A DNA stretch of 33,742 nucleotides from Mycobacterium simiae (GCF_008370645.1 NZ_VTZN01000040.1:1-33742); one strand, 5' to 3'. Numbered from the stretch's first letter, positions 8,771 through 17,678 are shown. A program made the numbers and translations. The notes: generated by a model not told the origin, from the sequence alone.

Positions 8771-8935
8771 GGCCCCAGAACCGGGTCTCGTGCACGTGGC
8801 GGCCCCGATAGGGAACAATAGGGGGGTGTATTGGCAGTTCAATGTCGGGTATGGCTGGAAATCCACCTACGGGGCATGCTCGGCGCCGGCCAGGCCCGTA
8901 ATGGCGGGTCAGCTCGAATTTGGAGGGAGCACTCG

Positions 8936-9103
8936 ATGGCGGCGATGAAGCCCCGGACCGGCGACGGTCCTCTGGAAGCAACAAAGGAGGGGCGGGGCAT
9001 CGTGATGCGGGTACCACTTGAGGGTGGCGGCCGTCTCGTCGTCGAGCTCACGCCCGATGAAGCCGCGGCGCTCGGTGACGAACTCAAGGGTGTCACCAGC
9101 TAG
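8936..9103 (+). CDS. DUF3117 small conserved protein
   Basis: A 55-residue protein, MAAMKPRTGDGPLEATKEGR onward, nearly identical to the M. tuberculosis Rv1211 C-terminal portion. The ATG at 8936 is preferred over the longer upstream frame (75 residues from GTG/ATG-like codons near 8876) because a strong ribosome site, GGAGGGAG at 8922-8929, lies six bases ahead of it and because conservation is complete only from this Met. The family is short, soluble and almost restricted to actinobacteria; the function is unknown. It has no signal peptide or membrane helix. Confidence 0.88.
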   Translation: MAAMKPRTGDGPLEATKEGRGIVMRVPLEGGGRLVVELTPDEAAALGDELKGVTS

Positions 9104-9127
9104 GTCACCTCAACGGCCCGCGATGTG

Positions 9128-10291
9128 TCACAGGCATACCTTCCGATAGATGTCTAGGGTCTGCTCGGCGACGCGTGTCCAAGAGAACTCGTCGATACAG
9201 CGCTGACGTCCGGCCTGGCCGTAACTGGCCGCTGTGGAAGGGTCAGCGACCAGTGCATTGATCGCTGTTGCCAACCCGGCCTGATAACCGACCGGGTCTT
9301 CGGGCTGGTAATGCACCAACGATCCGGTGATCCCGTCGGCGACTACCTCCGGTATCCCGCCCACATCGGAGGCCACCACAGCGGTCGCGCAGGCCATTGC
9401 TTCCAGATTCACGATACCCAGCGGCTCATATATTGATGCACAAACGAATACTGTTGCTGCAGAGAGTATTTCGCGCAGCTCCACGGTCGGAAGCATGTCG
9501 CGAACCCAGAAGACTCCGGTGCGGACGCGAGCCAACTCGGCTACCGCGGACCCCACCTCCTCCGCGATCTCCGGGGTGTCGGGAGCACCTGCGCACAGCA
9601 CCAACTGGATATCCGGGCTGAACTGGTGTGCCGCTGCCAGCAAATGCCGAACACCTTTTTGTTTGGTGATGCGCCCGACAAAAGCCACCATGGGACGGTT
9701 CGGATCGACCCCGAGCTCGGCCAGTACCGATCCGGTGTGGGCGGGTCCGGCCGGGTACCACACCTTGGTGTCGATCCCGCTGCGGATCACGTGCACTACA
9801 CCCGGATCCAATGCAGGGTAGAGGCGCAGCATGTCATCGCGCATGCCGGAGCTGACCGCGACGACCGCGTCGGCGGCCAGGACCGCAGTGTTTTCCACCC
9901 AGGACGAAATCCGATAGCCACCGCCGAGTTGTTCGGCCTTCCAGGGGCGCAGCGGCTCAAGCGAGTGCGCGGTCAAGACATGGGGGATTTCGTAAAGCAA
10001 CGCGGCCAGATGCCCCGCCAGGCCGGTGTACCAGGTGTGGGAATGCACGACTGTGGCCGCGCTGGCGGCTTTGGCCATCATCAGGTCGGCGGACAACGTC
10101 GACAGTGCCGCGTTGGCGCTCTGCAGCCGCGCGTCGGGCTGATGAGTGAAGGCGCCCGGGCGTGGTGCGCCCATGCAGTGCACCTCGACTTCGCACAGGT
10201 GGCGCAGCTGGGATACCAATTCGGTGACATGTACCCCGGCTCCGCCATAAACCTCCGGTGGGTACTCCCGAGTCATCATCGCCACCCGCAT
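9128..10291 (-). CDS. glgM: GlgM, alpha-maltose-1-phosphate synthase (formerly GlgA)
   Basis: A GT4-family glycosyltransferase of 387 residues. GlgM uses ADP-glucose and glucose-1-phosphate to make alpha-maltose-1-phosphate, the building block for GlgE in alpha-glucan synthesis; older annotation calls it glycogen synthase. The glycogen-synthase-like opening TREYPPEVYGGAGVHV binds donor, VHSHTWYTGLAGH follows, and the C-terminal half has AFVGRITKQKGV and the GT4 E-x7-E motif in CASIYEPLGIVNLEAMAC. ATG 10291 is used rather than the GTG at 10300, as it gives the family length. Divergent from glgC, which makes its ADP-glucose. Confidence 0.93.
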   Translation of the reverse strand: MRVAMMTREYPPEVYGGAGVHVTELVSQLRHLCEVEVHCMGAPRPGAFTHQPDARLQSANAALSTLSADLMMAKAASAATVVHSHTWYTGLAGHLAALLYEIPHVLTAHSLEPLRPWKAEQLGGGYRISSWVENTAVLAADAVVAVSSGMRDDMLRLYPALDPGVVHVIRSGIDTKVWYPAGPAHTGSVLAELGVDPNRPMVAFVGRITKQKGVRHLLAAAHQFSPDIQLVLCAGAPDTPEIAEEVGSAVAELARVRTGVFWVRDMLPTVELREILSAATVFVCASIYEPLGIVNLEAMACATAVVASDVGGIPEVVADGITGSLVHYQPEDPVGYQAGLATAINALVADPSTAASYGQAGRQRCIDEFSWTRVAEQTLDIYRKVCL

Positions 10292-10315
10292 ACTCCGCAC
10301 CGTAGTTCGGCGAAC

Positions 10316-10397
10316 ATGCGGCCCGCATGCCGGGCCGAGGTGGAGCCGGACAGTGCGGTTGCGTCGGTGACGATGCGGCCCGCATGTCGGGCCGAGG
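10316..10397. repeat. Tandem hairpin direct repeat between glgM and glgC
   Basis: A 25-base unit occurs at 10316-10340 and again at 10373-10397, 57 bases apart, with one mismatch. Each copy contains a GC-rich hairpin with a six-base stem (GGCCCG and CGGGCC) and a five-base loop (CATGC in the first, CATGT in the second). The single difference falls in the loop, so both stems are intact. The copies sit in the divergent intergenic region, 25 bases upstream of the glgM start and about 110 bases before glgC. Read on the plus strand both give the peptide MRPACRAE in one frame, but I do not think this is coding. Confidence 0.8.
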
Positions 10398-10430
10398 AGC
10401 TGGGCAGGCGTCGCATCGGATCAATTACCT

Positions 10431-10447
10431 TGACGGACAGTCCGTCA
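10431..10447. promoter_or_regulatory. Operator-like palindrome upstream of glgC
   Basis: The 17-base site TGACGGACAGTCCGTCA has perfect seven-base arms around CAG. The length and symmetry are typical of TetR-family or other dimeric regulators. The base before it makes TTGACG, so it may also cover a -35 element. It lies 63 bases before the glgC ATG and 140 bases from the glgM start, hence most plausibly governs glgC or both genes. No regulator gene is adjacent. Confidence 0.55.
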
Positions 10448-10509
10448 GAACAGGGACGAGTCGGGAATGCCCCTGGCAGCGGTTGGCGGCGGCCGATAGG
10501 TTTGAGGCC

Positions 10510-11724
10510 ATGAGGGAAGCGCCACACGTGCTGGGCATCGTTTTGGCCGGCGGTGAGGGCAAGCGGCTTTATCCACTGACTGCGGACCGGGCCAAACCCG
10601 CCGTTCCCTTCGGCGGCGCATACCGCCTGATCGATTTCGTGCTCTCCAACCTCGTCAACGCCCGGTACCTGAGGATCTGCGTTCTCACCCAATACAAGTC
10701 GCATTCATTAGACCGCCACATTTCGCAGAACTGGCGTTTGTCGGGTTTGGCCGGAGAGTACATCACTCCGGTGCCGGCCCAGCAGCGTCTGGGCCCGCGC
10801 TGGTACACGGGCTCCGCCGACGCGATCTATCAATCACTCAACCTCATCTACGACGAAGATCCCGATTACCTAGTGGTTTTCGGAGCTGATCACGTGTATC
10901 GGATGGATCCCGAACAGATGGTTCGGTTTCACATCGATAGCGGAGCCGGCGCTACGGTAGCCGGCATCCGGGTGCCGCGTGGTGATGCGAGCTCGTTCGG
11001 TTGCATTGACGCCGACGAATCCGGGAGTATCCGCAGCTTCGTGGAGAAGCCGCTGGACCCACCCGGCACTCCGGACGATCCCGCCACCACCTTCGTGTCA
11101 ATGGGGAACTACGTTTTCACCACCAAGGTGCTGATCGATGCGATTCGCGCCGACGCCGACAATGACCACTCCGATCACGATATGGGTGGCGACATCGTCC
11201 CGCGCCTGGTGGCCGACGGAATGGCTGCGGTGTACGACTTTTCCCACAACGATGTGCCGGGTGCCACCGACCGCGACCGCGCCTACTGGCGGGATGTGGG
11301 GACCCTGGACGCGTTCTACGACGCGCATATGGATCTGGTGTCGGTGCATCCGGTGTTCAACCTGTACAACCGGCGTTGGCCGATCCGCGGCGAGTCGGAG
11401 AACCTGGCGCCGGCGAAATTCGTCAATGGCGGCTCCGCTCAGGAGTCGGTAGTTGGTGCCGGCAGCATTATTTCGGCGGCCTCGGTGCGCAACTCGGTAT
11501 TGTCGTCCAATGTCGTGGTCGACGACGGCGCGATCGTAGAGGGCAGTGTGATCATGCCGGGCGCCCGGGTTGGCCGGGGCGCGGTGGTGCGCCACGCGAT
11601 CCTGGACAAGAATGTCGTTGTCGGGCCCGGCGAGATGGTTGGAGTGGACCTGGAAAAGGACCGGGAAAGGTTTGCTATCAGCGCCGGGGGCGTGGTGGCA
11701 GTGGGCAAGGGGGTCTGGATCTAG
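10510..11724 (+). CDS. glgC: GlgC, ADP-glucose pyrophosphorylase
   Basis: GlgC makes ADP-glucose and pyrophosphate from ATP and glucose-1-phosphate, the committed step feeding GlgM. The 404-residue protein starts at ATG 10510; similarity begins at [14 protein letters not shown], and the longer upstream frame passes through the intergenic repeat. N-terminal nucleotidyltransferase motifs are [13 protein letters not shown] and [15 protein letters not shown], followed by the metal-binding [10 protein letters not shown] and the sugar-phosphate site FVEKP. From about residue 310 the C-terminus has the hexapeptide-rich beta-helix ([24 protein letters not shown]). No truncation or odd residue was seen. 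Confidence 0.95.
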   Translation: MREAPHVLGIVLAGGEGKRLYPLTADRAKPAVPFGGAYRLIDFVLSNLVNARYLRICVLTQYKSHSLDRHISQNWRLSGLAGEYITPVPAQQRLGPRWYTGSADAIYQSLNLIYDEDPDYLVVFGADHVYRMDPEQMVRFHIDSGAGATVAGIRVPRGDASSFGCIDADESGSIRSFVEKPLDPPGTPDDPATTFVSMGNYVFTTKVLIDAIRADADNDHSDHDMGGDIVPRLVADGMAAVYDFSHNDVPGATDRDRAYWRDVGTLDAFYDAHMDLVSVHPVFNLYNRRWPIRGESENLAPAKFVNGGSAQESVVGAGSIISAASVRNSVLSSNVVVDDGAIVEGSVIMPGARVGRGAVVRHAILDKNVVVGPGEMVGVDLEKDRERFAISAGGVVAVGKGVWI

Positions 11725-11961
11725 GCGGTCGCTGGCCGTAGGGCCTGCCCGGGCCGAAGACCCCGGGCGCCAACAACCGCGAGCAGAGGCCATGACGACT
11801 TGCTGGGCGCGCCAAGGCTGTCCAGCTATCCACGGCGGCGGTCGCCAGTTCGGCATTGCCTTCGACGGTCCGGCGACGGTAAGGCGGCCCGGGCGATAGA
11901 CGGCGACGCACCCTCGGGCTAGGCGCGTCCGCGCCCCGCCCCGCCGCACAATCACAGTCTG
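11725..11961. other. Gene-free interval between glgC and the convergent membrane gene
   Basis: In M. tuberculosis this position holds PE14 (Rv1214c) and Rv1215c, a predicted CocE/NonD-type hydrolase. Here there are only 237 bases. I could not read any PE-like N-terminus or hydrolase motif in any frame. Apart from the hairpin near its left end I see nothing identifiable. It may be a deletion scar or decayed sequence. Confidence 0.6.
11747..11768 (+). terminator. GC-rich hairpin after glgC, possible terminator
   Basis: The arms GCCCGGG (11747-11753) and CCCGGGC (11762-11768) form a seven-base perfect stem with an eight-base loop, starting 23 bases after the glgC stop. There is no T tract. Mycobacterial terminators often lack one, so this is plausible but unproven. 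Confidence 0.4.
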
Positions 11962-12636
11962 TCACCAGACATGCGGTACCAACCGATAGCGCACCTGCTG
12001 CATGTATGCGCGGTACCCGTCCAGCTCCTCAGCGAGCGCCTTCTCCTCGTCGAGGATGCGGAAAACCAGAGTTAGCAGGCTGGGCGGGACAAGCAAGAGC
12101 CCCGAGTAGGAGCCCAGTGCCAGGGGCAGACCCACCATCATGATGACGTTGCCGGTGTACATCGGGTGCCGCACCAGCCCGTAGAGACCCGTGCAGACCA
12201 GCTTCTGTCCCGCCTCGACGGTGACTGTCGCGGCCGCATAACTGTTCTGGATAATCACCAGCATGGCGGCACCGAGGCCGCAGGCCACCAGCAGGTCGCC
12301 CACCAACGAGATCGCCGCTGGCACCCGTGACCAGCCAAAACGATGGTCAAGGACGCTGACCACGGTCATCGCTGCCAGCGACGCAAGAGCGAAAACCATG
12401 ACGACCTTCTGCACCGGCCTGGTTTCAGCTGTCGGTCCTGCGCGCATGCGCCGCTTGAGCACCGCCGGGTTGGTACGCAACAAGTAAATGCTGGGTATCC
12501 ACGTGATCAGGGCAAACACCGCCAAAAACAACCACGCCTGCCAATAATCGAACGTCCCCGCCGGCACGAACAGCAGCAACCCGAAGACAACCAGTCCAGC
12601 GACCCCAAACAGCACTGTTCGAAGAATCGTTCTCAT
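11962..12636 (-). CDS. Isoprenylcysteine carboxyl methyltransferase-like membrane protein
   Basis: A 224-residue integral membrane protein, position of Rv1216c. Hydrophobic segments fall at about residues 7-27, 32-52, 76-95, 108-130 and 165-188. The C-terminal region has the ICMT/PEMT/NnrU-type motif GLYGLVRHPMYTGN, where the RHP step and following helix bind S-adenosylmethionine. Members methylate lipid-linked or small membrane substrates; the substrate here is not known. It starts eight bases after the ABC permease stop on the same strand, so it is probably the last gene of the TetR-ABC operon and may modify or detoxify what the pump exports (inference). Confidence 0.85.
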   Translation of the reverse strand: MRTILRTVLFGVAGLVVFGLLLFVPAGTFDYWQAWLFLAVFALITWIPSIYLLRTNPAVLKRRMRAGPTAETRPVQKVVMVFALASLAAMTVVSVLDHRFGWSRVPAAISLVGDLLVACGLGAAMLVIIQNSYAAATVTVEAGQKLVCTGLYGLVRHPMYTGNVIMMVGLPLALGSYSGLLLVPPSLLTLVFRILDEEKALAEELDGYRAYMQQVRYRLVPHVW

Positions 12637-12644
12637 GGATGCTC

Positions 12645-14288
12645 CTAGCAGCCCAGATCGCGTCGCCGAAATGCTAAGGCCCCCAACATGATCAGTGCCA
12701 GATCAAGGGCAAGCAGCCACAGCAGCGGCGCGGGGGTGAAGTTGTGACCGACGCGCGGCATGTGCGCGAACGGCTCGAGGTCAAGCACCCATTGCGGGAA
12801 TCCGGACAACGACCCGAGCAGATACATTGCAACGAACCCCACCAGCACGCCCCACGCCACCGGGGTGAGCCGGGGCGCCAGACCGAACAGCATCACCGCC
12901 ACCCCGGCGAGCAGCCAAACGGCCGGCAGCTGCACTGCGGCGGTGGCGACGCCGTTAGACAGCTTGCCGGCTATATCGCGCGCCGCGATTCCGTAGCTGA
13001 GTCCGGCCACCACCCCGGCGAGCAGTATCGCCACTGCGGATCCGGCCAGCGCGATCACCAGATGGCTTGCCAGCCAACGGGTTCGGGAAGGCCCGCCGGC
13101 CAGCAGTGTCTCAGCCCGTTGCGTGGCCTCCTCTTGGTGCAGCCGCAACGTCAGTGAAATGGCGAAGGCGGCTGCCATCATGGCCTGCATCGAGAACGCA
13201 ATCGCGATGAACGCGTGCTCCAGCTCGGTGCTGCCGCCTAGTCGCGCAACGATGTCGCGCACCGCGCTGCTGCTGCCCAGCTGGCCGCTGATACCGCGCA
13301 CCACACTGCCGATCACCAGCCCGTACAGGCACAGTCCTAAGGTCCACAGCAGTACCGCACCGCGGTCGAGCCGCCACGCCAGCCCGAAGACGCCGCGCAG
13401 GGCAGGTGCGGCGGTGCCGGAGCCGGAGCGTTCGGCGATGAGCCCGGCGCCGACATCGCGGCGTCCCAGCAGGTAGTAGGCCAACACCGTGAGCACCACG
13501 GCAGTCCCCAGGTGCAGCAGCAGCACCCACCAGCGCTCGCTCGCGTATGGTCTGACCTGCAGTGACCAGCCGAGCGGCGAGAGCCAGGACAGCGTGCCGG
13601 AGCCGGCATCGCCGAGGGCGCGCAGCGTGTAGCCGGCTGCGAGCACAGTGAACGCGGTGCCACGGGCGAACCGCGCGCTCGGCGAAAGCTGCGCAGCTAC
13701 CGCCGCTACGGCGGTAAAGACCAGGCCAGAGGCCGTCACCGCGGCCCCAAACGCTAGCGACCCGGCCGGTGCGACGTCGGTGGTGAGCAGCCCCACCGCG
13801 CCGATCACGCCGGTGGCCAGGCAAGCTCCGAACGTCATCAACAGGGCGGCGGTGAGGCTGGCGTAGCGGCCGACCACGGTCGAATCGATGAATTCGGTAC
13901 GGCCCGTCTCTTCCTCGGCACGGGTATGCCGGATCACCGTGAGGATGACTGCCACCCCGATGAGTAGGTGAAACATTCCGGCCTTCCAGATTCCGACCGC
14001 GCCGAGGCTGTCGTTGTAGACCGGTCCATACAGTGCCCGCTGAGCCGGACTGGCCATGATGGTGGCCGCGAACATCCCGCGGTCCGCCTGCGTGGGGTAA
14101 ACCCTTGCGACACCGACGATGTAGACCGGGGCCAGCGGCACCGACAGCAACAGCACCCACAGCGGTAATACGATGCGGTCACGGCGCAGGCACAGCCGAA
14201 GCATCCCGAGCGTGCCGGTGAAGTTCGAGCCGCGCCGTGGTGCCTCGTGCGCCGGATGACGTGGCCGATCCAGAATTGCCGTGCTCAT
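12645..14288 (-). CDS. ABC-2 type exporter permease (tetronasin-like multidrug efflux)
   Basis: A 547-residue polytopic protein with about twelve hydrophobic segments in two similar halves, each with the ABC-2 permease pattern; this size suggests a fused dimer of six-helix units. It matches Rv1217c by position. In M. tuberculosis, Rv1217c and Rv1218c form an efflux pump for several drug classes, including novobiocin and pyrrole compounds. The start overlaps the end of the ATPase gene by four bases (14285-14288), as expected for a stoichiometric complex. The cytoplasmic N-terminus is rich in Arg and His. Natural substrates are unknown. Confidence 0.9.
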   Translation of the reverse strand: MSTAILDRPRHPAHEAPRRGSNFTGTLGMLRLCLRRDRIVLPLWVLLLSVPLAPVYIVGVARVYPTQADRGMFAATIMASPAQRALYGPVYNDSLGAVGIWKAGMFHLLIGVAVILTVIRHTRAEEETGRTEFIDSTVVGRYASLTAALLMTFGACLATGVIGAVGLLTTDVAPAGSLAFGAAVTASGLVFTAVAAVAAQLSPSARFARGTAFTVLAAGYTLRALGDAGSGTLSWLSPLGWSLQVRPYASERWWVLLLHLGTAVVLTVLAYYLLGRRDVGAGLIAERSGSGTAAPALRGVFGLAWRLDRGAVLLWTLGLCLYGLVIGSVVRGISGQLGSSSAVRDIVARLGGSTELEHAFIAIAFSMQAMMAAAFAISLTLRLHQEEATQRAETLLAGGPSRTRWLASHLVIALAGSAVAILLAGVVAGLSYGIAARDIAGKLSNGVATAAVQLPAVWLLAGVAVMLFGLAPRLTPVAWGVLVGFVAMYLLGSLSGFPQWVLDLEPFAHMPRVGHNFTPAPLLWLLALDLALIMLGALAFRRRDLGC

Positions 14289-15235
14289 CGCGCCGGCACC
14301 TGCTGTGGGCTACCTGCCCGCCGTCCGGTGCCGCCGTCCCCGACGTCATAGTGGCGCAGGAACAGCTCCTCCAGCGTCGGGGGCTGGCTGACTAGGCTGC
14401 GCACACCCGCATCGCCGAGGACCCGGATCAGTTCACCGAGGCTTTCGCTGTCGACTTGGGCGCGCAGCATGTTGCCGTCGATGCTGACGTCCGCTACCCC
14501 TTTGATCCGCGTGAGATCGCCAGGGTCGCCGATCACCTCAGCCTTGATCGAGGTGCGGCTCAGGTGGCGCATCGAATTTAGCGACCCGCTTTCGACTGTC
14601 TTGCCGGCCCGGATGATCGTCACCCGTTCGCACAACGCCTCTGTTTCGGCCAGGATGTGGCTGGACAACAGCACCGTTACACCGCGGTCGCACGCTTCCG
14701 CGACGCACTGCTGAAATACGTTTTCCATCAACGGGTCCAAGCCGATGCTCGGTTCATCCAAGAGCAGCAGCCGGGCGTGTGAGGAGAAGGCGGAGATGAG
14801 GGAGACCTTCTGGCGGTTGCCCTTTGAGTAGGCGCGGGCCTTCTTGTAGGGGTCGAAGTCAAAACGCTCAATCAGCTCTGCCCGGCGCTGGCTGTCGATA
14901 CCGCCACGCATGCGGGCCAGCAGTTCGATGGTCTCGCCACCGGTCAGTGTCGGCCACAGCGTGACATCCCCTGGAACATAGGCAATGTGGCGATGCAGCT
15001 GGACGGCATCCGCCCAGGGGTCGCCGCCCAGAAGCCGCGCGGTTCCGCCATCGGCCTTCGCCAAGCCCAACAGGATGCGGATGGTTGTCGACTTCCCGGC
15101 ACCATTTGGCCCGAGAAACCCGTGGACTTCGCCTTCGCGCACCGTGAGGTCGAGGCCGTCGAGCGCGCGCACCGACCCGAAATCCTTAGTCAGGCCCCGG
15201 ATATCGACAAGTGCGGGGCCATGTTCACTCGGCAT
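14285..15235 (-). CDS. ABC exporter ATP-binding protein
   Basis: A 316-residue ATPase for the adjacent permease, position of Rv1218c. Walker [10 protein letters not shown] is at residues 42-50, the signature is SKGNRQK in place of the more common LSGGQ, Walker B is [12 protein letters not shown], and the H-loop is in [12 protein letters not shown]. The SKGN form is usual for this drug-exporter subfamily, so it is not a defect. The C-terminal 80 residues form the extra domain seen in DrrA-like proteins. It overlaps the TetR gene by 11 bases upstream and the permease by four bases downstream. Confidence 0.93.
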   Translation of the reverse strand: MPSEHGPALVDIRGLTKDFGSVRALDGLDLTVREGEVHGFLGPNGAGKSTTIRILLGLAKADGGTARLLGGDPWADAVQLHRHIAYVPGDVTLWPTLTGGETIELLARMRGGIDSQRRAELIERFDFDPYKKARAYSKGNRQKVSLISAFSSHARLLLLDEPSIGLDPLMENVFQQCVAEACDRGVTVLLSSHILAETEALCERVTIIRAGKTVESGSLNSMRHLSRTSIKAEVIGDPGDLTRIKGVADVSIDGNMLRAQVDSESLGELIRVLGDAGVRSLVSQPPTLEELFLRHYDVGDGGTGRRAGSPQQVPAR

Positions 15236-15863
15236 CAGTTGCTCCTTGCTTGGCTTCGGCGAGGAAAGCGTCGTACATGGCGCGGTCGGCCAACAGGCCC
15301 TCAGTGAATACCTCGAGGGCGGGCAGCGTCATGTCGCGTGCGTAATCACGTAGCACTGCACGCAGATCCGTTGGAGTTTCCTGCATTTGCAGGTAGAGAA
15401 GAAACGCCCCGCTGCCGGCGAGCGCCAGGTACCTGGCCCGGGCGTGGGGATCCCGGCTGGGTTTTATGGTGCCGGCCCGCACGCCGTCTTGCAGATATTG
15501 CTCGGCATCCTCAATCATCTTGTGCCACAACATCTTCGCTAAATCGCCACCGGATTGCATGCTGCGTACCAGGTAGGCCATCAACACTGCGTAGGACTCG
15601 ATCTCGGCCAGCTGTGAGAGCCAGGTCGTCGGATCGTCGGACTGGAGTGCAGCGGACTTGGTGCTGCGGATCTCTTCGGCGGCGTAGTCGTCGCAGGCCT
15701 TGCGTAGACCCTGCTTGGAGCCAAAGTGATGGATGACCAGGGCGGCGCTCACTCCCGCGGCTTCGGCGATGGTTCGCAGTCCGACGCCGAAGCCATGCTG
15801 ACCGAACTGCTCGATCGCCGCACCTCTGATGCGGGCCGCCGCAGTCAAGTCGACTGAACGCAC
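15225..15863 (-). CDS. TetR-family repressor of the ABC exporter operon
   Basis: A 212-residue protein with an N-terminal TetR HTH at about residues 9-55 ([17 protein letters not shown] then [17 protein letters not shown]) and an all-helical ligand-binding C-terminus. It is the ortholog of Rv1219c, which in M. tuberculosis represses itself and the downstream pump genes by binding inverted repeats. The GTG start at 15863 gives MRSVDLT. It sits exactly seven bases after a good -10 element, so the mRNA is probably leaderless, and it lies inside one of two operator palindromes. Ligand unknown. Confidence 0.92.
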   Translation of the reverse strand: MRSVDLTAAARIRGAAIEQFGQHGFGVGLRTIAEAAGVSAALVIHHFGSKQGLRKACDDYAAEEIRSTKSAALQSDDPTTWLSQLAEIESYAVLMAYLVRSMQSGGDLAKMLWHKMIEDAEQYLQDGVRAGTIKPSRDPHARARYLALAGSGAFLLYLQMQETPTDLRAVLRDYARDMTLPALEVFTEGLLADRAMYDAFLAEAKQGATDAE

Positions 15864-15889
15864 GTTCAGTACATTAAACGAGCGTTCAG
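15854..15889. promoter_or_regulatory. Two tandem TetR operators overlapping promoter and start codon
   Basis: Site 1 is CTGAACGCACGTTCAG (15854-15869), perfect seven-base arms around a two-base centre. Site 2 is the imperfect AAACGAGCGTTCAG (15876-15889) with the same CGTTCAG half-site. The centres are 20 bases apart, about two helical turns. Site 1 covers the start codon and transcription start and site 2 covers the -35/-10 spacer, a layout suited to autorepression by the adjacent TetR protein. Confidence 0.7.
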
Positions 15890-15900
15890 TGCGACGTCAA
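15871..15900 (-). promoter_or_regulatory. Sigma-A-type promoter for the tetR-ABC operon
   Basis: On the minus strand TTGACG (15900-15895) and TAATGT (15876-15871) are separated by 18 bases. TAATGT fits the mycobacterial TANNNT -10 pattern. The GTG start codon follows after seven bases, so the expected transcription start falls on or next to the start codon and no ribosome site is present. This is the arrangement of a leaderless mRNA, which is common in mycobacteria. Confidence 0.65.
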
Positions 15901-16199
15901 GGAGTGAGCCTGAGTTAGCCCGCAACATTCGTACCGCTTTCATGGACGCGGCCCAGCTACCGAAGCCGCACGAGACCCGGCCGCACCATCAGCTAGACAA
16001 CGCCACAACGAGTCGGTAAGACATGCCGCCCAGACCCGAGCCTGGGAAAACGTCGCGGCGACCCTCTGGGAATTATCTGCCGGTCGACAACTTGCGATTA
16101 CGTCAATTTGGGATCGGTAGCGATGCCGCCGGCGTGTACGTGACCACGGAAAGAACCCGCGGCCTGGGGACGGGCGCGAAATGCCGAGAGGAACACGAT

Positions 16200-16514
16200 A
16201 CGGTCAGCACGGTCAAGCGGACTCTTGCGGGTGCTCTGATTTCAAGCTTCGGAGCGGTGGCTACATTGTGGCTGGCCGCCTTGGGGCCCGGCGCCGCGAC
16301 TGCGCGCGCCGATGTTCGGCGCGACCCGGTCTGCCACGGCACCTGGTGTCCGGGAGACCCAATTGATTTTCGGACTCGATACCTGGCGGCTGGTTGGGAC
16401 ATGAGCACCTGCCACGAATACCACCCGGTATCAGGCCAACCAGGGGTCTATGCCGAAGGCCCACTTCCCCCGGGCACGTTTGTCTGCCCGCCGATTTCGT
16501 TTAGGTGTCCCTGA
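16200..16514 (+). CDS. Small secreted cysteine-containing protein, apparent ACG start
   Basis: A 104-residue protein if counted from the codon at 16200. Residues 2-37 are a textbook signal peptide: basic KR at 6-7, hydrophobic core to about 28, and ARA before the predicted cleavage at 37/38. The mature part of 67 residues has five cysteines and the motifs VCHGTWCPGDP and WDMSTCHEYH, which I recall from short exported mycobacterial proteins. A ribosome site GAGAGG (16186-16191) is eight bases before codon 16200, which is ACG instead of ATG. The nearest standard in-frame starts are GTG 16140 and 16134, which would put a long polar stretch before the signal. So the start is either rare or damaged. 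No M. tuberculosis gene that I recall lies here. Confidence 0.6.
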   Translation, partial: TVSTVKRTLAGALISSFGAVATLWLAALGPGAATARADVRRDPVCHGTWCPGDPIDFRTRYLAAGWDMSTCHEYHPVSGQPGVYAEGPLPPGTFVCPPISFRCP

Positions 16515-16829
16515 CCGTTGGTCGGTGCGCCTCGCTGGATTATCAGTTTGAGCAGTGAAACGGGTCGCAGCCGGGTATGGAGGTGGGCGGCCGGGAACCG
16601 CTGGGCGCGGAGGCTCTAGTTGGCCACCCGCTGGCTGAGGCAGCAGGTTCGCGTTCTCGGCCGCCTCCCGCCGGAATCTGTTCGGCGACGAAGTGTTCGA
16701 GGACCTGTTCCTTTCAAGTGGGTAACGGCCGTCGATCCTCTGCGGCGGCCACGGGTGGATTCACGGTGGACGACCGACGCTAGCGTCGCGGAACCTGGGC
16801 GAGCACTCGCCCGAAGCCCAGCTTCTGTC
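16515..16829. other. Unassigned 315-base interval
   Basis: The interval separates the secreted-protein frame from the convergent methyltransferase. GC content is high and coding-like, yet all frames are short or lack a start with a ribosome site. I looked for conserved motifs in the six frames and recognised none. In M. tuberculosis the corresponding spacing is much smaller as I recall it, so this stretch may be a decayed gene or lineage-specific sequence. Confidence 0.5.
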
Positions 16830-17504
16830 CTATTCCCGGACGGCGGCCAGCACGCCGTCACCCAGCGGCACCAGCGCCGGGGTGAGCCGTTCGTCCTCGG
16901 CGATCAGTCGCGCCGCTTCGCGGACGGCGATTACCTCGGCATCGCGCGCATGTGGGTCACCGGCCCGTCCGCCCAGCGCCGCTCGGTGCACCACGATGAC
17001 CCCCCCAGATCGCAGCAACCGCACCCCCTCGGCCAGGTAATCCGGCTGGTCGATCGGGTCGGCGTCGATAAACACCAGGTCATAGGCTTCGTCGGCGAGC
17101 CGGGTCAGCACCTCCTGGGCGCGACCGCTGATCAGCCTGGTGCGCGACGGTCCGATGCCGGCCTCGGTGAAGGCCTGCTTGGCGAGCCGTAGGTGTTCGG
17201 GCTCGATGTCGATCGTGGTCAAGACGCCATCGTCGCTCATACCGGACAGCAACCACAGTCCGCTGACACCGGCACCGGTGCCCACCTCGGCAACCGCCTT
17301 GCCGCCGCTGAGCTTGGTCAGCAGGCTCAGTAGAGCGCCGACGGCGGGTGTAATCGCGCGCGCGCCAATGTCTGCGGCGCGCTCGCGCGCGGCCGTCAGG
17401 ATGGCATCTTCAGATATTGACCCCTCGGCATGCGCGGACATCAGTTCGGCGCGAGTGGGGATCTGCTGGCCTGGAGTGACCACGCTGTTACCGGTGCCGT
17501 CCAT
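16830..17504 (-). CDS. SAM-dependent O-methyltransferase (family 3, CCoAOMT-like)
   Basis: A 224-residue soluble enzyme, position of Rv1220c. It shows the class I methyltransferase motifs: [19 protein letters not shown] (SAM loop), [17 protein letters not shown] (acidic loop binding the ribose) and [16 protein letters not shown] with [15 protein letters not shown]. The FIDAD motif and overall length fit the cation-dependent catechol-type O-methyltransferases. The substrate is unknown. It is divergent from sigE, with about 230 bases between starts; the N-terminal 20 residues differ from the M. tuberculosis protein while the core is nearly the same. Confidence 0.9.
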   Translation of the reverse strand: MDGTGNSVVTPGQQIPTRAELMSAHAEGSISEDAILTAARERAADIGARAITPAVGALLSLLTKLSGGKAVAEVGTGAGVSGLWLLSGMSDDGVLTTIDIEPEHLRLAKQAFTEAGIGPSRTRLISGRAQEVLTRLADEAYDLVFIDADPIDQPDYLAEGVRLLRSGGVIVVHRAALGGRAGDPHARDAEVIAVREAARLIAEDERLTPALVPLGDGVLAAVRE

Positions 17505-17652
17505 GTCGGCAGCGTATGTCGGATCGGCGACGCAGCCGGGCAGGCGCGCCCGCTGCCATAACGTGACCCGCCGGCTTGGTCAGGTCATCGGCGGCAGCGA
17601 CACGCCCGGAAGATGAACCGCGACGAAGGTCACCCGGAGCTGGAAAGGCCCA

Positions 17653-17677
17653 GGAAAAGATATGTAACGAAATGGTT
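17653..17677 (+). promoter_or_regulatory. ECF-type promoter upstream of sigE
   Basis: GGAA at 17653-17656 and GTT at 17675-17677 are separated by 18 bases. This matches the GGAA/GTT pattern used by mycobacterial SigH and SigE. In M. tuberculosis one sigE promoter is SigH-dependent, so this is the likely counterpart. It is about 60 bases before the chosen sigE start. Confidence 0.5.
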
Positions 17678-17678
17678 T

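Noticed and set aside
10327..10509. Longer glgC N-terminus including two MRPACRAE units
   Set aside because: The repeated peptide comes from the intergenic hairpin repeat, and GlgC homology and length fit the ATG at 10510.
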